From NCBI GenBank assembly GCA_949775045.1, contig OX459108.1, positions 15,839,763-15,903,762 of the forward strand: a stretch of 64,000 nucleotides of DNA, read 5' to 3'. This document shows, piece by piece, positions 34,190 through 47,500 of this stretch. The DNA is from Metridium senile (lineage: Eukaryota > Cnidaria > Anthozoa > Actiniaria > Metridiidae). The translations under genes were made by a program, and so were the position numbers. Below the pieces are notes generated by a model that was not told the origin of the DNA, searched no databases, and saw only the letters and a program-made list of their open reading frames with translations. Numbering within the stretch: the stretch's first letter is position 1; each line of letters begins with the position of its first letter.

Positions 34190-34320
34190 TATGTTCGTTC
34201 GTTGTTCGTTCGTTGTTCGTTCGTTGTTCGTTCGTTGTTCGTTCGTTGTTCGTTCGTTTGTTCATTCGTTCGTTCTTTGTTCGTTCGTTGCTCGTTGGTT
34301 GGTTCGTCTTTAATTAATGA
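34190..34320 (+). repeat. (TTCG/TTCGTTG)n tandem repeat
   Basis: Alternating GTTCGTTCGTT units run about 110 bp, then decay. Short ORFs are artefacts. Confidence 0.85.
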
Positions 34321-34397
34321 ATTCGATCGTTCATTCATTGATTCGTTCGTTTGTCATTCACCCATTCATCCATACTATCATCATAATTTCTATTTCC

Positions 34398-34579
34398 CAG
34401 TGGCGGATCCAGGATTTTCAAAAGGGGGGAATTTTGTAAAAGGGGGGGTGGGGATTTTGGTTTCGGATATATAAAAACCCCAATAATGCTGGAGCTATCC
34501 CAGACGTAAGATATAACTGCTTAGAAAAAGAGGGGGGGGGGGGAAGTCACCCAATTCCCCTACCCTGGATCCGCCCCTG
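34398..34579. mobile_element. MITE with CAGTGGCGGATCCAGG termini
   Basis: The left end CAGTGGCGGATCCAGG and the right end CCCTGGATCCGCCCCTG are inverted copies. The CAGTGGCGGATCCAGG terminus is, from memory, widespread in animal genomes and usually placed with hAT-type elements. It contains two G runs. No clear 8-bp target duplication remains. ATC-rich simple repeats follow to 34,690. Confidence 0.65.
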
Positions 34580-34964
34580 TTGCCGTCATCATCATCAACA
34601 TCATTAACATCATCATCAACTTCATCATCATCATCATCAACTTCATCATCATTATCATCATCATCATTGTATGTACATTGTCATTGTACCATCATTCATC
34701 AAAGTCCTTGCACCACTGATAGTCTGGACAGTGCAGGGCGTCTTTCCTGTATAGCCTGAGGCTTAGGGCAAAATGTTAATCCCTTGTTAGTTGAGCTTCA
34801 TAATTAAGTATTACTCACTTAAATTAACTGAACCAAGTTAATCTGAGATCCTTTCTTCGTTTCCTGGGGAACACCGGGCAGTCTGCACACCTTATAATGT
34901 CTAAAACGTCAGTAAGTAACACTCTCTGCTAGGCGATGTATAAGTTATACCAATTACTGTACTT

Positions 34965-35205
34965 AAATAGAAACTAGCGAGTAAACTAGTATAGGCTGCG
35001 TCGGTGTTTGATATAAACGATAGGTAATAGCATGAAATTTGTAACACCGTAAAAAATAGAAATAGAAACTAGCGAGTAAACTAGTATAGGCTGCGTCGGT
35101 GTTTGATATGAACGATAGGTAATAGAATGAAATTTGTTATACCGTATTCGGTAAAAAATGTTGACTTTACTGACGTTTCGAGTTTTAGGCCTCCGTCGGA
35201 GTAAA
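34965..35205 (-). repeat. Inverted copy of the 95-bp minisatellite element
   Basis: Two units read AAACTAGCGAGTAAACTAGT, then GGCTGCGTCGGTGTTTGATA. They end with the flank TTTACTGACGTTTCGAGTTT and TCCGTCGGAGTAAA at 35,165-35,205. It is the reverse complement of the arrangement at 2.43-2.75 kb, so the flank and the array travel as one unit. Confidence 0.8.
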
Positions 35206-35555
35206 ATTCCTGTACTTAACGAATGTTTTGCTGATGTCCAAAACTTCAGTACATAAACCTTTTATTTTCTTCAAATTACCATTTTTCTTCAAAGGTATTA
35301 CTATCTTAACTGAATAAAAAACTTTGATTGAAATGACTGGAAGTGACTGTCGATAAGAATTTTATGTGTGGGATCCCTATGTATCACAAGCACATGACCC
35401 TCCCCTCTGATTGGTTCCCAGGTGCTCACATGGAACCATGTCAAACAGGACAAGAAGGTGGCTGCGTTTGGTGCTAAACGTTTGACTGCAAAGAATTGAG
35501 GTTTTCTATCTTAACTTCTTCTTCTTACTCAGCATTGTTGCGTGTGCTTTCCGCC

Positions 35556-38500
35556 ATGCAGCGTACACCAACATGCAGAAATTGCTGCAGGAATTACAGC
35601 TGTAAAGGTGAGTTTTGACGAGTTTTCAAGCAACAGCGTGCAGTGTTTGATCGTTGTTTATGTCCTTTCGATATATGTTATATTGAAGGAATAGAAAACG
35701 AGGCAGCGTGCTCTATCGAGTCATAGAGCACGCGGGAATTTTAAGAAGACGAGAGAAGCGTTAGGAGAAGCACGACGCGTAGCGGAGTGCTTCTCAGCGC
35801 TTCTCAAGTCTTCTTAAAATTCCCAAGTGCTCTATGACTCAATAGAGCACTGCTGTCGAGTTTTCTATTTCTTTTATAAAATATTCAGTAGTTAAAATCA
35901 AACGAATCGACGCTCCGTGCACTGTTGAGTTATAGAGAACGCTTCTCAGCCAATCAGAGCGCGCGATTTATATCAAATATTTTATAACGATAAACAGAAT
36001 CGTAGGATTAGTTTGAATCAAATCTAAGCTTTCTTTTAGTGATATAGATACAGTTTAACTGCTTTTGAAACGTATAAACAACAACTCAGCTGTTTTATAA
36101 CTTGTGGGGGGAGGGGGAGGTGTTATACGAGGAATACCCAGGTTATTTCAAGGACGTTGCTAAAAATTAGCAAATAGTCGCCCATGTTTGTAGTATATAC
36201 CACCACTACAAGGTAGTGTATGTTGTTTATGAGGGTAAGGGTTTGTTACATCCCCAGTGGTTATTTTACATCAGCCAGTGGTGGTTAGTGAGTGTAGTAT
36301 TTGCCAGTCACTGAGGGTGGTCACAGCCAGGGTTTGTTACATCCTCAGTGGTTCTTTTACATCCCCCAATGCAGGTTAGTGAGTTTAGTATTAGCCAGTC
36401 ACTGAGGGTGGTCACAGCCAGGGTTTGTTACATCCCAGTGGTTCTTTTGCATCCTTAGTGGTTCTGTGTTATTATTAGCCAGCCACTGATATCCTTTCTT
36501 GTGTTTAGTGTCACCCAGACAGAATGGCCTAAATATCCCTCTATTACTGGACTGTGGACATACATTTTGTAAAGGATGTCTGACAAAGCTTGCCAGGGCC
36601 CAGAAGACCCATATAGCGTGTCCAGAGTGTGCAGTTCCTACAACTTTGTCCAAGGAAGGCGAGCCAGGGGTGAAAGAACTTAGTATTAATATTTACATCA
36701 TGGGTATTCTAATGACAAACATGTACAAGAAGACTTTGTTAGAGAGGTAAGAGTTTAGATTATAATAATGGTATGTTTATGTAGTGCATTTGGATGTGCT
36801 TTCAACTTTGTGTATGTTTATCTTTGTACTGCTGTAAAAGGTGCACTTTGCAGCAATGTGCTTTATAAGATTTAGTACATGTAGTTAGTATGTAATGTAA
36901 TTTATTCTTATATAGCATATTTCATACTATTTCAATGACAGTGCTTTACAATCAACTTTATATAATGTATATATCTGTACTGCTATTGAATTGGTATGTT
37001 GCAGCAATGTGGCTTACAATTATAAGGAGTTAGTATGTAATGTAATTCATTCGTATAGCAAAGGTATTTCATACTATTTCAATGTTCTTTATTATCAACT
37101 TTATGTATGTATATAGAGCGGTTTTCGTACGAGTGGGTAACCGTACTGTACCGTAGCCGTAACCGTACTGGAAGTTCTATAAAAACATTCCAAAATTCTA
37201 CAGTAACAGTACCGTAACTGTGCGGTAAATATTACGGCCAGTTTCCCACTCATACGAAAACCTTTCTATCTGTACTGCTATTGAAAGTGCACCTTGCAGC
37301 AATGTGCCTCACAAGGAGTTAGTATGCAATGTAATTAATGCATATATAGCATATTTCACACTGATTCAATGTGCTTTGCCATCAACATTATGGACAAACC
37401 GCTACTTAAGCTGCACCTTGTACCAATGTGCCTTACAATCTTAAGTGGTTGGTAGGTAATGTTATTAACTTATGTACAGATGGTTATTTGGACACACTGC
37501 AGTTGTACAGATAATTAACTAAGTATAGAGTATTAGTAGTCAGTATATAGTAGCACAAGCCAGTTGGGTTAGTGTTGGTCACAGTCATGTCATGTGATGT
37601 CTTTCAACCTTTATTTTATGTATTTTATTTCATGTTCAAAACACAATATATATTGTTTTACAGTGAAAGTCCACCTGACACAGGGATCCCACATCAAAAG
37701 TTAGTCAAGCCTAAAACAGCACCAGGTACGTCTGATTGCTCAATTTTAAAACATGTTTCATAGATGTTGGCATACTTTGGGAAATATAGGAGGGTATTTA
37801 TCAAATATTTAAAAATGTTCAATCAGACATCTCAATCTTTGTGAGACTATCAGGTAATTTCTCGCTCGCACTACTGGCTAGTACAAGCCAATCAGATGCA
37901 TCTTTGTCGCATTGACAACAGTTCCAAAATGAAGTCATTCAAGAAAGTGGTTGTTTCCCCTGTTAACCCTCTATTAAATAATACATCCTTAACATAACTT
38001 TACATTATTTGTAACTTGGACAACAAAAGCTCTCTGCTTCTCTATATCATCAATAAAAAAGTATAAAACAAAACAGAAATGCCTAAAAGTAACCAAAATC
38101 ATTGCTGTCTTGAGGCACCATTTTGGAACTGTTTGTTTTGACAAACAATCCTTTGCACGCTTCGAAGCAAGATCACCTGGTAATAGATGACATACCTTCA
38201 ACTCGATCACGTTGAGTAAGCGCATTGGGCAAATCTGGAAATGTGCTATATAAGAACTAGCAATTATTATTATTTTTATTATGACGAGAGTTAAAATGAA
38301 ATAGTTTTATATATCAATTTATTATCATTATAAATAATTATAAAGATATATACATGTATAGTCAGTTGTAAACGTTTAATACTCATTACTATGTGAACTA
38401 AGTTAAATTAACCTACATGATATAATTATCATGATCATCTTTATTGTGAAGATGTTTCATTCTAAGATGGTTTTCAAATAGGACCTTTGACCTAGTTTAT

Positions 38501-41500
38501 CCTTCTAGTATTAGTGCAAACTATTTAGAAGTGTAATAAACTAAGAACTAAAAAAAAATATAATCAAATGTTTCAAGTCAATCAAACATTTTCAATAGTA
38601 ATTTAATACAACTGTACACCAATTATATGATATGACACCTATGAGCATGAATGAATTAAATAGCTTGAAATAAATATGACATTAATGTTGCAATAGATTA
38701 GTCTACTTTCCCATACAAGCATTGACACATGGGATTAGGTAGGTGGTTTCACATGACTCGCATTCAGATCCCGAACATGATGATATGCATGTAATATATG
38801 CTGGTTCACTTTGGCATTGGGTTGTGCAATCTGCTTCAGTTTGAGGGACTTGTGATGCCAGTAGGACTAGACAAAGAACAGCTATGATATATCTTGTCAT
38901 GGTTATCTAAGAAACAAACAAAAACACTCATCATCATTGTTGTTCTTTATTCTAAATAATGCCATTGGTTATTGCTGACTGAATCATTGATCCATTTGTT
39001 CACTCATTCATTTATTCATTCATTTATTCATTCATTCATTTATTCATTCATTCCTTTATTTGTTCATTCATTTATTTGTTTATTTATCCATTCATGTGTT
39101 CATTCATTCACCGTGTTTTTATTCATTCATCTATTTGTTTATTCATTTATTCATTTGTTCATTTATTCATTCATTTGTTTATTCATTTATTTATTTGTTG
39201 ATCATTCATTCATTTATTTGTTTATTCATTCATTCATTTGTTTATTCATTTATTCATTAGTTCATTCATTTGTTTATTCATTCATTCATTTGTTTATTGA
39301 TTTATTCCTTTATTCCTTTATTCCTTTATTCCTTTATTCATTCATTCATTCATTTATTTATTTGTTCATTCATTCATTTGTTTATTCATTTATTTATTTG
39401 TTCATTCATTCATTTGTTTAATCATTTATTTATTTGTTCATTCATTCATTTGTTTATTCATTTATTTATTTATTCATTCATTCATTTGTTTATTCATTTA
39501 TTTATTTGTTCATTCATTCATTCATTTGTTTATTCATTTATTTATTTGTTCATTCATTCATTTGTTTATTCATTTATTTATTTATTTATTCATTCATTTG
39601 TTTATTCATTTATTTATTTGTTCATTCATTCATTTGTTTATTCATTTATTTATTTGTTCATTCATTCATTTGTTTATTCATTTATATATTTGTTCATTCA
39701 TTCATTTGTTTATTCATTTATTTATTTATTCATTCATTCATTTGTTTATTCATTTTTTTATTTGTTCATTCATTCATTTGTTTATTCATTTATTTATTTG
39801 TTCATTCATTCATTTGTTTATTCTTTCATTCATTCATTTGTTTATTCATTCATTTATTTGCTTTTCATTCATTTTGTTGTTCATTCATTGTAATATATAC
39901 AAATATATTATTTTGTCAATTGGTTATCAAGTCAGTTGGTCTGTGAGTCAGTATGTCAGTAAGACTCTAAAACTTTTCTCTTGATCATCATGTTATTTAT
40001 ATTGATTGGGTGAAATCTAATCTTTGCCAAACATTAAACACATGTGTTGTCATGGTAATATGATGTATTACACAACAGTACCTTTAACGCTAACCACTTA
40101 TCAACTCATGCAATACTCAGTTACCATGGCAATCGTATACACATTACTAATACTTGTAGTGTGTCAAATAAAGATTCTTTAGAGAGATGGCTCTTGAGTA
40201 ATAGGGTGTTGAGAAATAAACTAGATTTTACTGTGGATCTAATACCAAATATTTTTTAAAGTATTGAAATCTGTACTAGTTTTTTCACAAGTTTGTCTCC
40301 TATTTACAAACATTTTTGAAATGTTTATTTTTAATGATAAAAGCATAGAATAAGAACTGTTTGTCAGTCTAGAACAATGTTTTTTTAACTAAGATTAAAA
40401 GAGCTAAAACAAAATTTTGAAGAATACTTATGTTGATAAGACAATATTTATATATCATTTTTGGACAATGTTTTAATATCAAGATTTTTATGAGTATTCA
40501 ACACAGTCGTTTGAATGAATCAAAAGATTTCTTTGAAAGTTGTGATAGATTTGTGTGGTATTTATATTGACTTCATTGATGGGCAATAGAATCAAATTTG
40601 TGACACTGTAAAAAATGTGGACATAACTTTGCTGACATTTCGAGCTTTAGCCCTACATCAGAGTAAAAAGGAAGGGCTAAAGCTTGAAACGTCACTAAAG
40701 TAAAGTTAACATTTTTTACAGTGTTACAAATTTTATTGTATTACTTATTGTTAATATCAAACACCAATGCAGCCTATACTAGTTTACTCGCTAGTTTCTA
40801 TTTCTATTGTTCACGGTGTTACAAATTTCATTCTATTACCTATCGTTTATATCAAACACCGACGCAGCCTATTTACTTGCTAATTTCCATTGATTTCATC
40901 AGTTACCTGTGGTTTTTAGTGAAGCAATACTCTTGATTTGTTATAATTGTCTGTGATGTCAATTAACACTTTTTACCTAAAGAAACAAAATAATATAACA
41001 AGTGACAAACCCCGCCATGTTAACATGCTGTTAGATGTAGTGATATTGTCTATGAATTCATGTAGCTGTTTTGTCATAAAATTGTAATCTTTGTGCGTGC
41101 TGTGTAGATATTGGAGCACGTTTAGTATCATGCATCACAGATAATATATAGTTGTATATGACAAGTTTACAATAAATATTATATTAAATAAATAGATAAA
41201 ATAATAGCTATATCTAAAATACCATTATATTAGTCAAGAGATGATAATATGTGTACTCATCTGATAGATGTAATATTATTTAAAATGATGATCATGATAA
41301 CAGCAACAAAGATAAAACTATAATAATAATAACAACAAGAACATAAGTACCAGCAGTCTATAATTATACAGGTGACAAAAAGAAAGTTAAGAGAAAAGGT
41401 AAAAGTTACTTAGAAAAGCCAATTAAAAGCTAAATCAAGCCTCACAACAATTAGTCAGGCCTTCATTAACCACACTCATGATTGTAAGCTGCTGGTTTAC

Positions 41501-44500
41501 AGCAGTCCGATAAGTCCTCCACATATTTAGAACTGTATTTAAAGCGCTATGAGCTTTGTAATAGCACTATATAAGTGAGGCATATTATATTATTATTATT
41601 AGATGTATAAAAAGACATTATTATAATGTTATCAATGATAAGAAACATGTAACCTTCAATAATATATCAACATAAAGGTTGTGTTTTAAAATAACACTCT
41701 CCTGTCATTGTATTTTAATTCATTACCAAGTATTCATCATTATGATACAAAGTATTTTATTTATATTTCAATTAATGCATTATTATAATAGGTAAGAATG
41801 CAAACTTCTTGTAAATTCAAATAGTAGTATTTTATCTTTGTATATTTCATCCTATTTAGCACAGTAAGTTTACCAGTGTTATCTTTGACTTGAGTACGTT
41901 GTTAGTACTAATCTAACTGATTACAGTAATTATTTGTGATATTGACCTCACAATGTACCATAAATCAAAACTTAGATCACAGCATGGAGGGCAATATCAA
42001 CAATTATTCTATTCTGCTGGTACATTTTTAGATCTTTTTGTTTATATATCATTTTCTGTCATATACTAGTAATGTATTAATATTATCCTAGTATTGTTTC
42101 TAACACGAACAGTGTATTGTAGTTGTATTTGTTATATGCATTAGTAACTATGGATTGTTTATATTACTATGGTATTAAGAGACTTCTAGTTAACACTCAC
42201 TTGTTCAAATCATTAAGCACCACCTTGGTCTTACCATTGAAAAAGAAATCAGAGTTTAAACAATATTGAACTTACATTAAGAAGTTTGATGTTAAATTTT
42301 ATATAACATAATAATGTTTTCTCTGTGAATTAATTTAGGTTGATTAAAAATATAAATTAAAACTCACAGGAAAAAATCATTAAAAAAGAGCTGAAAGCTG
42401 GTTCATTTTTACTTTATCATTTTCCTTTTTTGAATGCTCAATATTTTTTATTGTTTTCTTTTTTTATGATCATGATTTAATCTTTATTGAAATGTGTTTT
42501 AGAAGGAATAATTTCTTTGATTTTTTTTCCTAAAAAAACCCTATTAATTAAACATCTTTAGAACTTTGTTTTAAAAAATATAATTTTTGATAATGTTGCA
42601 AATATAGTTTAATTTTAACGACATCAAAAGGTTAACATTAAGTAACATCTTATCTTTAATGTTTTTAATAAAATGTTATGATTATTGTGATAAATGGCGA
42701 AGATAAACATATTAAAAATTGAATGGAATTTATTTTTTTGGTCCCAACTTTTCCATTTTTTTGTATGCTAGTATTGTATTGATGGAGATACATTAAAGGT
42801 GACGCCATCACATTGGAGTATGTAGTAACTATTGCATATGTCAGAAAGAAATGGTTGGAGCTTGTAAAGGCGCTATGTGGCACATACATGAACGCTTAAG
42901 ATGAAGATTGTATCTTACAATGCTAGAAGTAGTTTTATCATTTTATACTTTTTATTTCCTTGTGCCTCAAAGATACACAAGTAAAATGTTATGATTGTAT
43001 TCTAGTAATAAATATTATTCTGAATAAATGAACATTTGCTAAAATATTTAATGTTAGTAGAGGTAGTGATAGTGTGAGTCTCTCCAATAATTAGTATGGC
43101 ACTTGTGCCTGGCTAAATACATTCAGTCATTAAAAAACTGATTTATTTTATTTTTGTTCTCATACTATATACTTTACTTTTTAAATGAATTTGTACACTA
43201 AATCCAGATTTTTTTCATAACTTTGAAGCTTGTTTTAAATGTACATTTCATCTCAAAGTTTTTGTGCAGTTTTTTTACTCAATAAACCATATTGAGTAAA
43301 TTCATTCAACTAGCATAATTTTATACTGTTTTCAGTGTAAATTCTGATAGTTTTTTGAGTATTTTTACAAGTTCTTACCTTACTATGTAGTTGTTATAGT
43401 ATCCAGTGGTAATGTATGTAGTAAGGCTAGTTTGACTAGTTATATAATATCAGTAATTCCTGTCAAAGAATACCTTTTATTGATAGATGGTAATCATAGG
43501 TGACGTATGAGAATTATTCACCTATGAACAGTAGGCCTAACGCTAGATACTTCACCCTGATTGGCTGGTTTAATCAGTGGGTGAGGTCATATTTCTGTAG
43601 TAAGGGGAAATGACAATTAATTGGTGTTATAATGACATACTTTATTTGATTGTTTGATAGAGGAACTATAGAGTTGTGATTTTTTGTTCTTTTGTCTTTC
43701 TTGTTGGCGCAATTAAACTGTATTTAGCAGAGATTCTCAAGTTTTATGGCAACATTTTAAAGTCATAAAGTGTGAATAATAACTGTAGGAGACAGTTTGA
43801 CATCTTGAAGTAAAGACAACAGTAATGGCCAGTTTTTCTTACCATTGTCCCTTGGTATGATTTCTTGCTTTTATTTGTATTTTATTGTATTCCACTAATT
43901 CTACCATTTTCTTTCCTTCCTTTATTCTTCCCTTCTTTCCTTTGATTTTAACCTTTATGTCTTATGTTAAACTAAAATCAAGCAAAAAATAAATATATAC
44001 AGTGATCTACTTTATTGAGCTCCTTTAATACTGGCTTTTTTCAGAAAAAAGAAAAGAAATTACATCAAACTGAGAAACAAATATTAGTACTTTCTCCGGT
44101 TATCTAGTGCCAATCTTTAACTATTGTTTCACGTAGTAAAATGAAGCTTAATATTTTTGTGTATTCAATACAAAATCTACAGTGAAAGGATATAGCATCT
44201 TGATATCGATCACTCGCACTTCTTTAAAGGATTTTATCATATTGATATACATTACAATACAATCTTGTATATCCTGTACGAAGTGTTGTATGGCCGACAC
44301 CGCTTGACTGTTTGACACTGCTTGACTGTTTGTAGACTTATTGACTGTTTGTAGACTTATTTATACTGAATACATCCTGGAACTTTGTCAATACCTTTCT
44401 TTATCTCTTCTCTTCTCTTCTCTTCTCTTCTCTTCTCTTCTCTTCTCTTCTCTTCTCTTCTCTTCTCTTCTCTTCTCTTCTCTTCTCTTCTCTTCTCTTC

Positions 44501-47500
44501 TCTTCTCTTCTCTTCTCTTCTCTTCTCTTCTCTTCTCTTCTCTTCTCTTCTCTTCTCTTCTCTTCTCTTCTCTTCTCTTCTCTTCTCTTCTCTTCTCTTC
44601 TCTTCTCTTCTCTTCTCTTCTCTGCTCTGCTCTGCTCTGCTCTGCTCTGCTCTGCTCTGCTCTTCTCTTCTCTTCTCTGCTCTGCTCTGCTCTTCTCTTC
44701 TCTTCTTATCTCTTCTCTATTGTTCTACATGTTCTGTTCTGTTCTGTTCTGTTCTGTTCTGTTCTGTTCTGTTCTGTTCTCTATTGTTCTACATCTGTGT
44801 TTATTCAAAAGTTTCATAACAAAAGCTTGACAGTCTGGAGTTTAACAAACAATGTAAATCTCCTTTTGAAAGTAAATATATGATTACACAGATAGATTAT
44901 ACACCATGATAAACTGAACAAAAAGACATTGATAAGAACCAATGATTATAAAAAAAGGAAAAGAAATATATATTTTTTCAAATAACAAACAAAATAGCAA
45001 CTAGTGAAGGAAAAAAAAGAAATGTATAGGGAGCAAAATATGAAGATATGTTATAGCAAAAAAAGACAAATTAACAAAACAAAATAGTAATATTAAAATA
45101 GAAAAACAAAAATATTTCAGCATAGCACAAACTCTATAATATAACAAAAAACAAGAAAGTCCAAATTAATAAAGAAAACAAAAATATATAAAATAGCACA
45201 CGAAAATGTACAAAAGATGTAAAAAATCAAATTACTGTAAAAAAAAAAGGACAGAAAAGAAAAGAAAAAAGTACACAGGAATACAATAAATATTAATCTT
45301 GATTAGAAATGACGTTGAACAAAAGAATAAAGAGGCAAAAAGGTTGGATTACAACAAGAACCAGTAAGGCATAGTTGAATGATGGATTAGTTCAGCTGTG
45401 TGGGTGGCTATTGATAGATGATAGTCATTACAATGTGATGACCCTTCACAAGGGTCACTAATAGAGGGGTTATGACTCCCACTCATGCCACTGACCTCAC
45501 AAACAGGTCAAATTACCATGATATTTTATGGTAACCATGATTGTTAGCATCATCCTACTCACACCACTGACCTCACAAACAGATCAAATTACTATGATAT
45601 TCGATATGGTAACCATGATTATTAGCATCATCCTACTCACACCACTGACCTCACAAACAGGTCAAATTACTATGATATTCTATGGTAACCATGATTGTTA
45701 GCATCATCCTACTCACACCACTGACCTCACAAACAGATCAAATTACTATGATATTCTATGGTAACCATGATTGTTAGCATCATCCTACTCACACCACTGA
45801 CCTCACAAACAGGTCAAATTACTATGATATTCTATGGTAACTAGGATTACTAGCATCATCCTACTCACACCACTGACCTCACAAACAGGTCAAATTACTA
45901 TGATATTTTATGATAACCATGATTATTAGCATCATCCTACTCACACCACTGACCTCACAAACAGGTCAAATTACTATGATATTTTATGGTAACCATGATT
46001 GTTAGCATCATCCTACTCACACCACTGACCTCACAAACAGGTCAAATTACTATGATATTTTATGGTAACTATGATTGTTAGCATCATCCTACTCACACCA
46101 CTGACCTCACAAACAGGTCAAATTACCATGATAGAGGGTCCTGAAGGGGGGTATCCAATCCCAATTCCCAATCAATTTTTTATCAAAATCCCAATTACCA
46201 CAGGAAGCCCAAACATTAACCACAGGAAGCCCAAACATTAACCACAGGAAGCCCAAATTGAATACTAACCACAGGAAGCCCAAGATAGTTCGGTTTTCTC
46301 TTCTAGTCTACTAAAACGACGTAAAATGTTGCAAATTACTCAATTTAAAACATTATTTTAGCATCTAAAGAGAAAACGAATGGACAAGAAATAGTCAAAT
46401 CCTATGGACAAATCCCAATCCCAATGGACAAATCCCAATCCCAATGGGCAAATCCCAATTCCCAGCCTCGAAAAAAGGCAAATCCCAATTCCCAATTTAC
46501 CCCTTCAGGACCCTCATGATATTTTATGGTAACTATGATTATTAGCATCATCCTACTCACACCACTGACCTCACAAACAGGTCAAATTACTATTATATTC
46601 TATGGTAACTAGGATTACTAGCATCACAGGGACATCATCATATGTACTGTTATTATCATCATCACTATCATCACCATTATCATCACATCAACATAATAAT
46701 AATAACAATATAATAATAACTGTTACACAGCAGCATATCCGCATATTTAGTGGTTCTTCATCTGCTGGCACTCACTACCTCTACATTAAATATTTTTCAT
46801 ATCACTCCTCACATGTTGATTTTTGTTGAGGGGGGGGGGGGGGGGGGGGGGAACCGGAATACTTAGTGAAAAACCCTTGTGGCATGGTAGAGAACATCAC
46901 ATCAAACAAACTCAATTCACATATGATCCTGAGAAAAACCCTTGTGGCAAGAGAGAGAACAACACATCAAACAAACTCAACTCACATATGATCCTGAGAA
47001 AAAAACCCTTGTGGCAAGAGAGAGAACAACACATCAAACAAACTCAACTCACATATGATCCAGAGAAAAACCCTTGTGGCAAGGGAGAGAACAACACATC
47101 AAACAAACTCAACTCACATACAATGTATGATCCAGTGCATGAGCTGGGAATCGAACCCAGATCACAGCTGTGACAGCCCAGTGCTCTCACCACTTGGCCA
47201 ACCATGCCATCCTCATTATCACCATCATCAGCATCATCACTAACATCACCATCATCAATTTCATAATCATCATAATTATCATAATCATCACTATGACCAG
47301 TCTGTATGTTTTATGACAGTTTAATTTATTACAGCTCTCAGCATTTATACACAGAAAAATAAAAACTTAAAACTTAGAAGATACAGAGTGCATTAACCTT
47401 TCCTTGCAAATTAATAATAGTTTAGTGTCCATAAGATTGTATAACAGATAATAATATATATATATAATCTATATAGTATAGGTGACCAGTATACATTATC

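Noticed and set aside
38972..39984. Overlapping ORFs of 149-207 codons rich in FIHLFI
   Set aside because: They are translations of the TTCATT/TTTATT microsatellite in several frames; no start context, splice signals or non-repeat sequence.
44341..44883. 180- and 144-codon ORFs (SLLFSS repeats)
   Set aside because: Translation of the TCTTC pentanucleotide array. A period of 5 gives the same open peptide in all three frames.
46829..46851. Poly(G) run as an assembly gap or functional G-quadruplex
   Set aside because: A single uninterrupted G run next to a SINE end is best explained as simple repeat or sequencing slippage; no spaced G-tract pattern.
47130..47208. Functional tRNA gene on the minus strand
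   Set aside because: A and B boxes are good, but the anticodon arm does not pair well and the sequence continues into a repeated body; a SINE head fits better.
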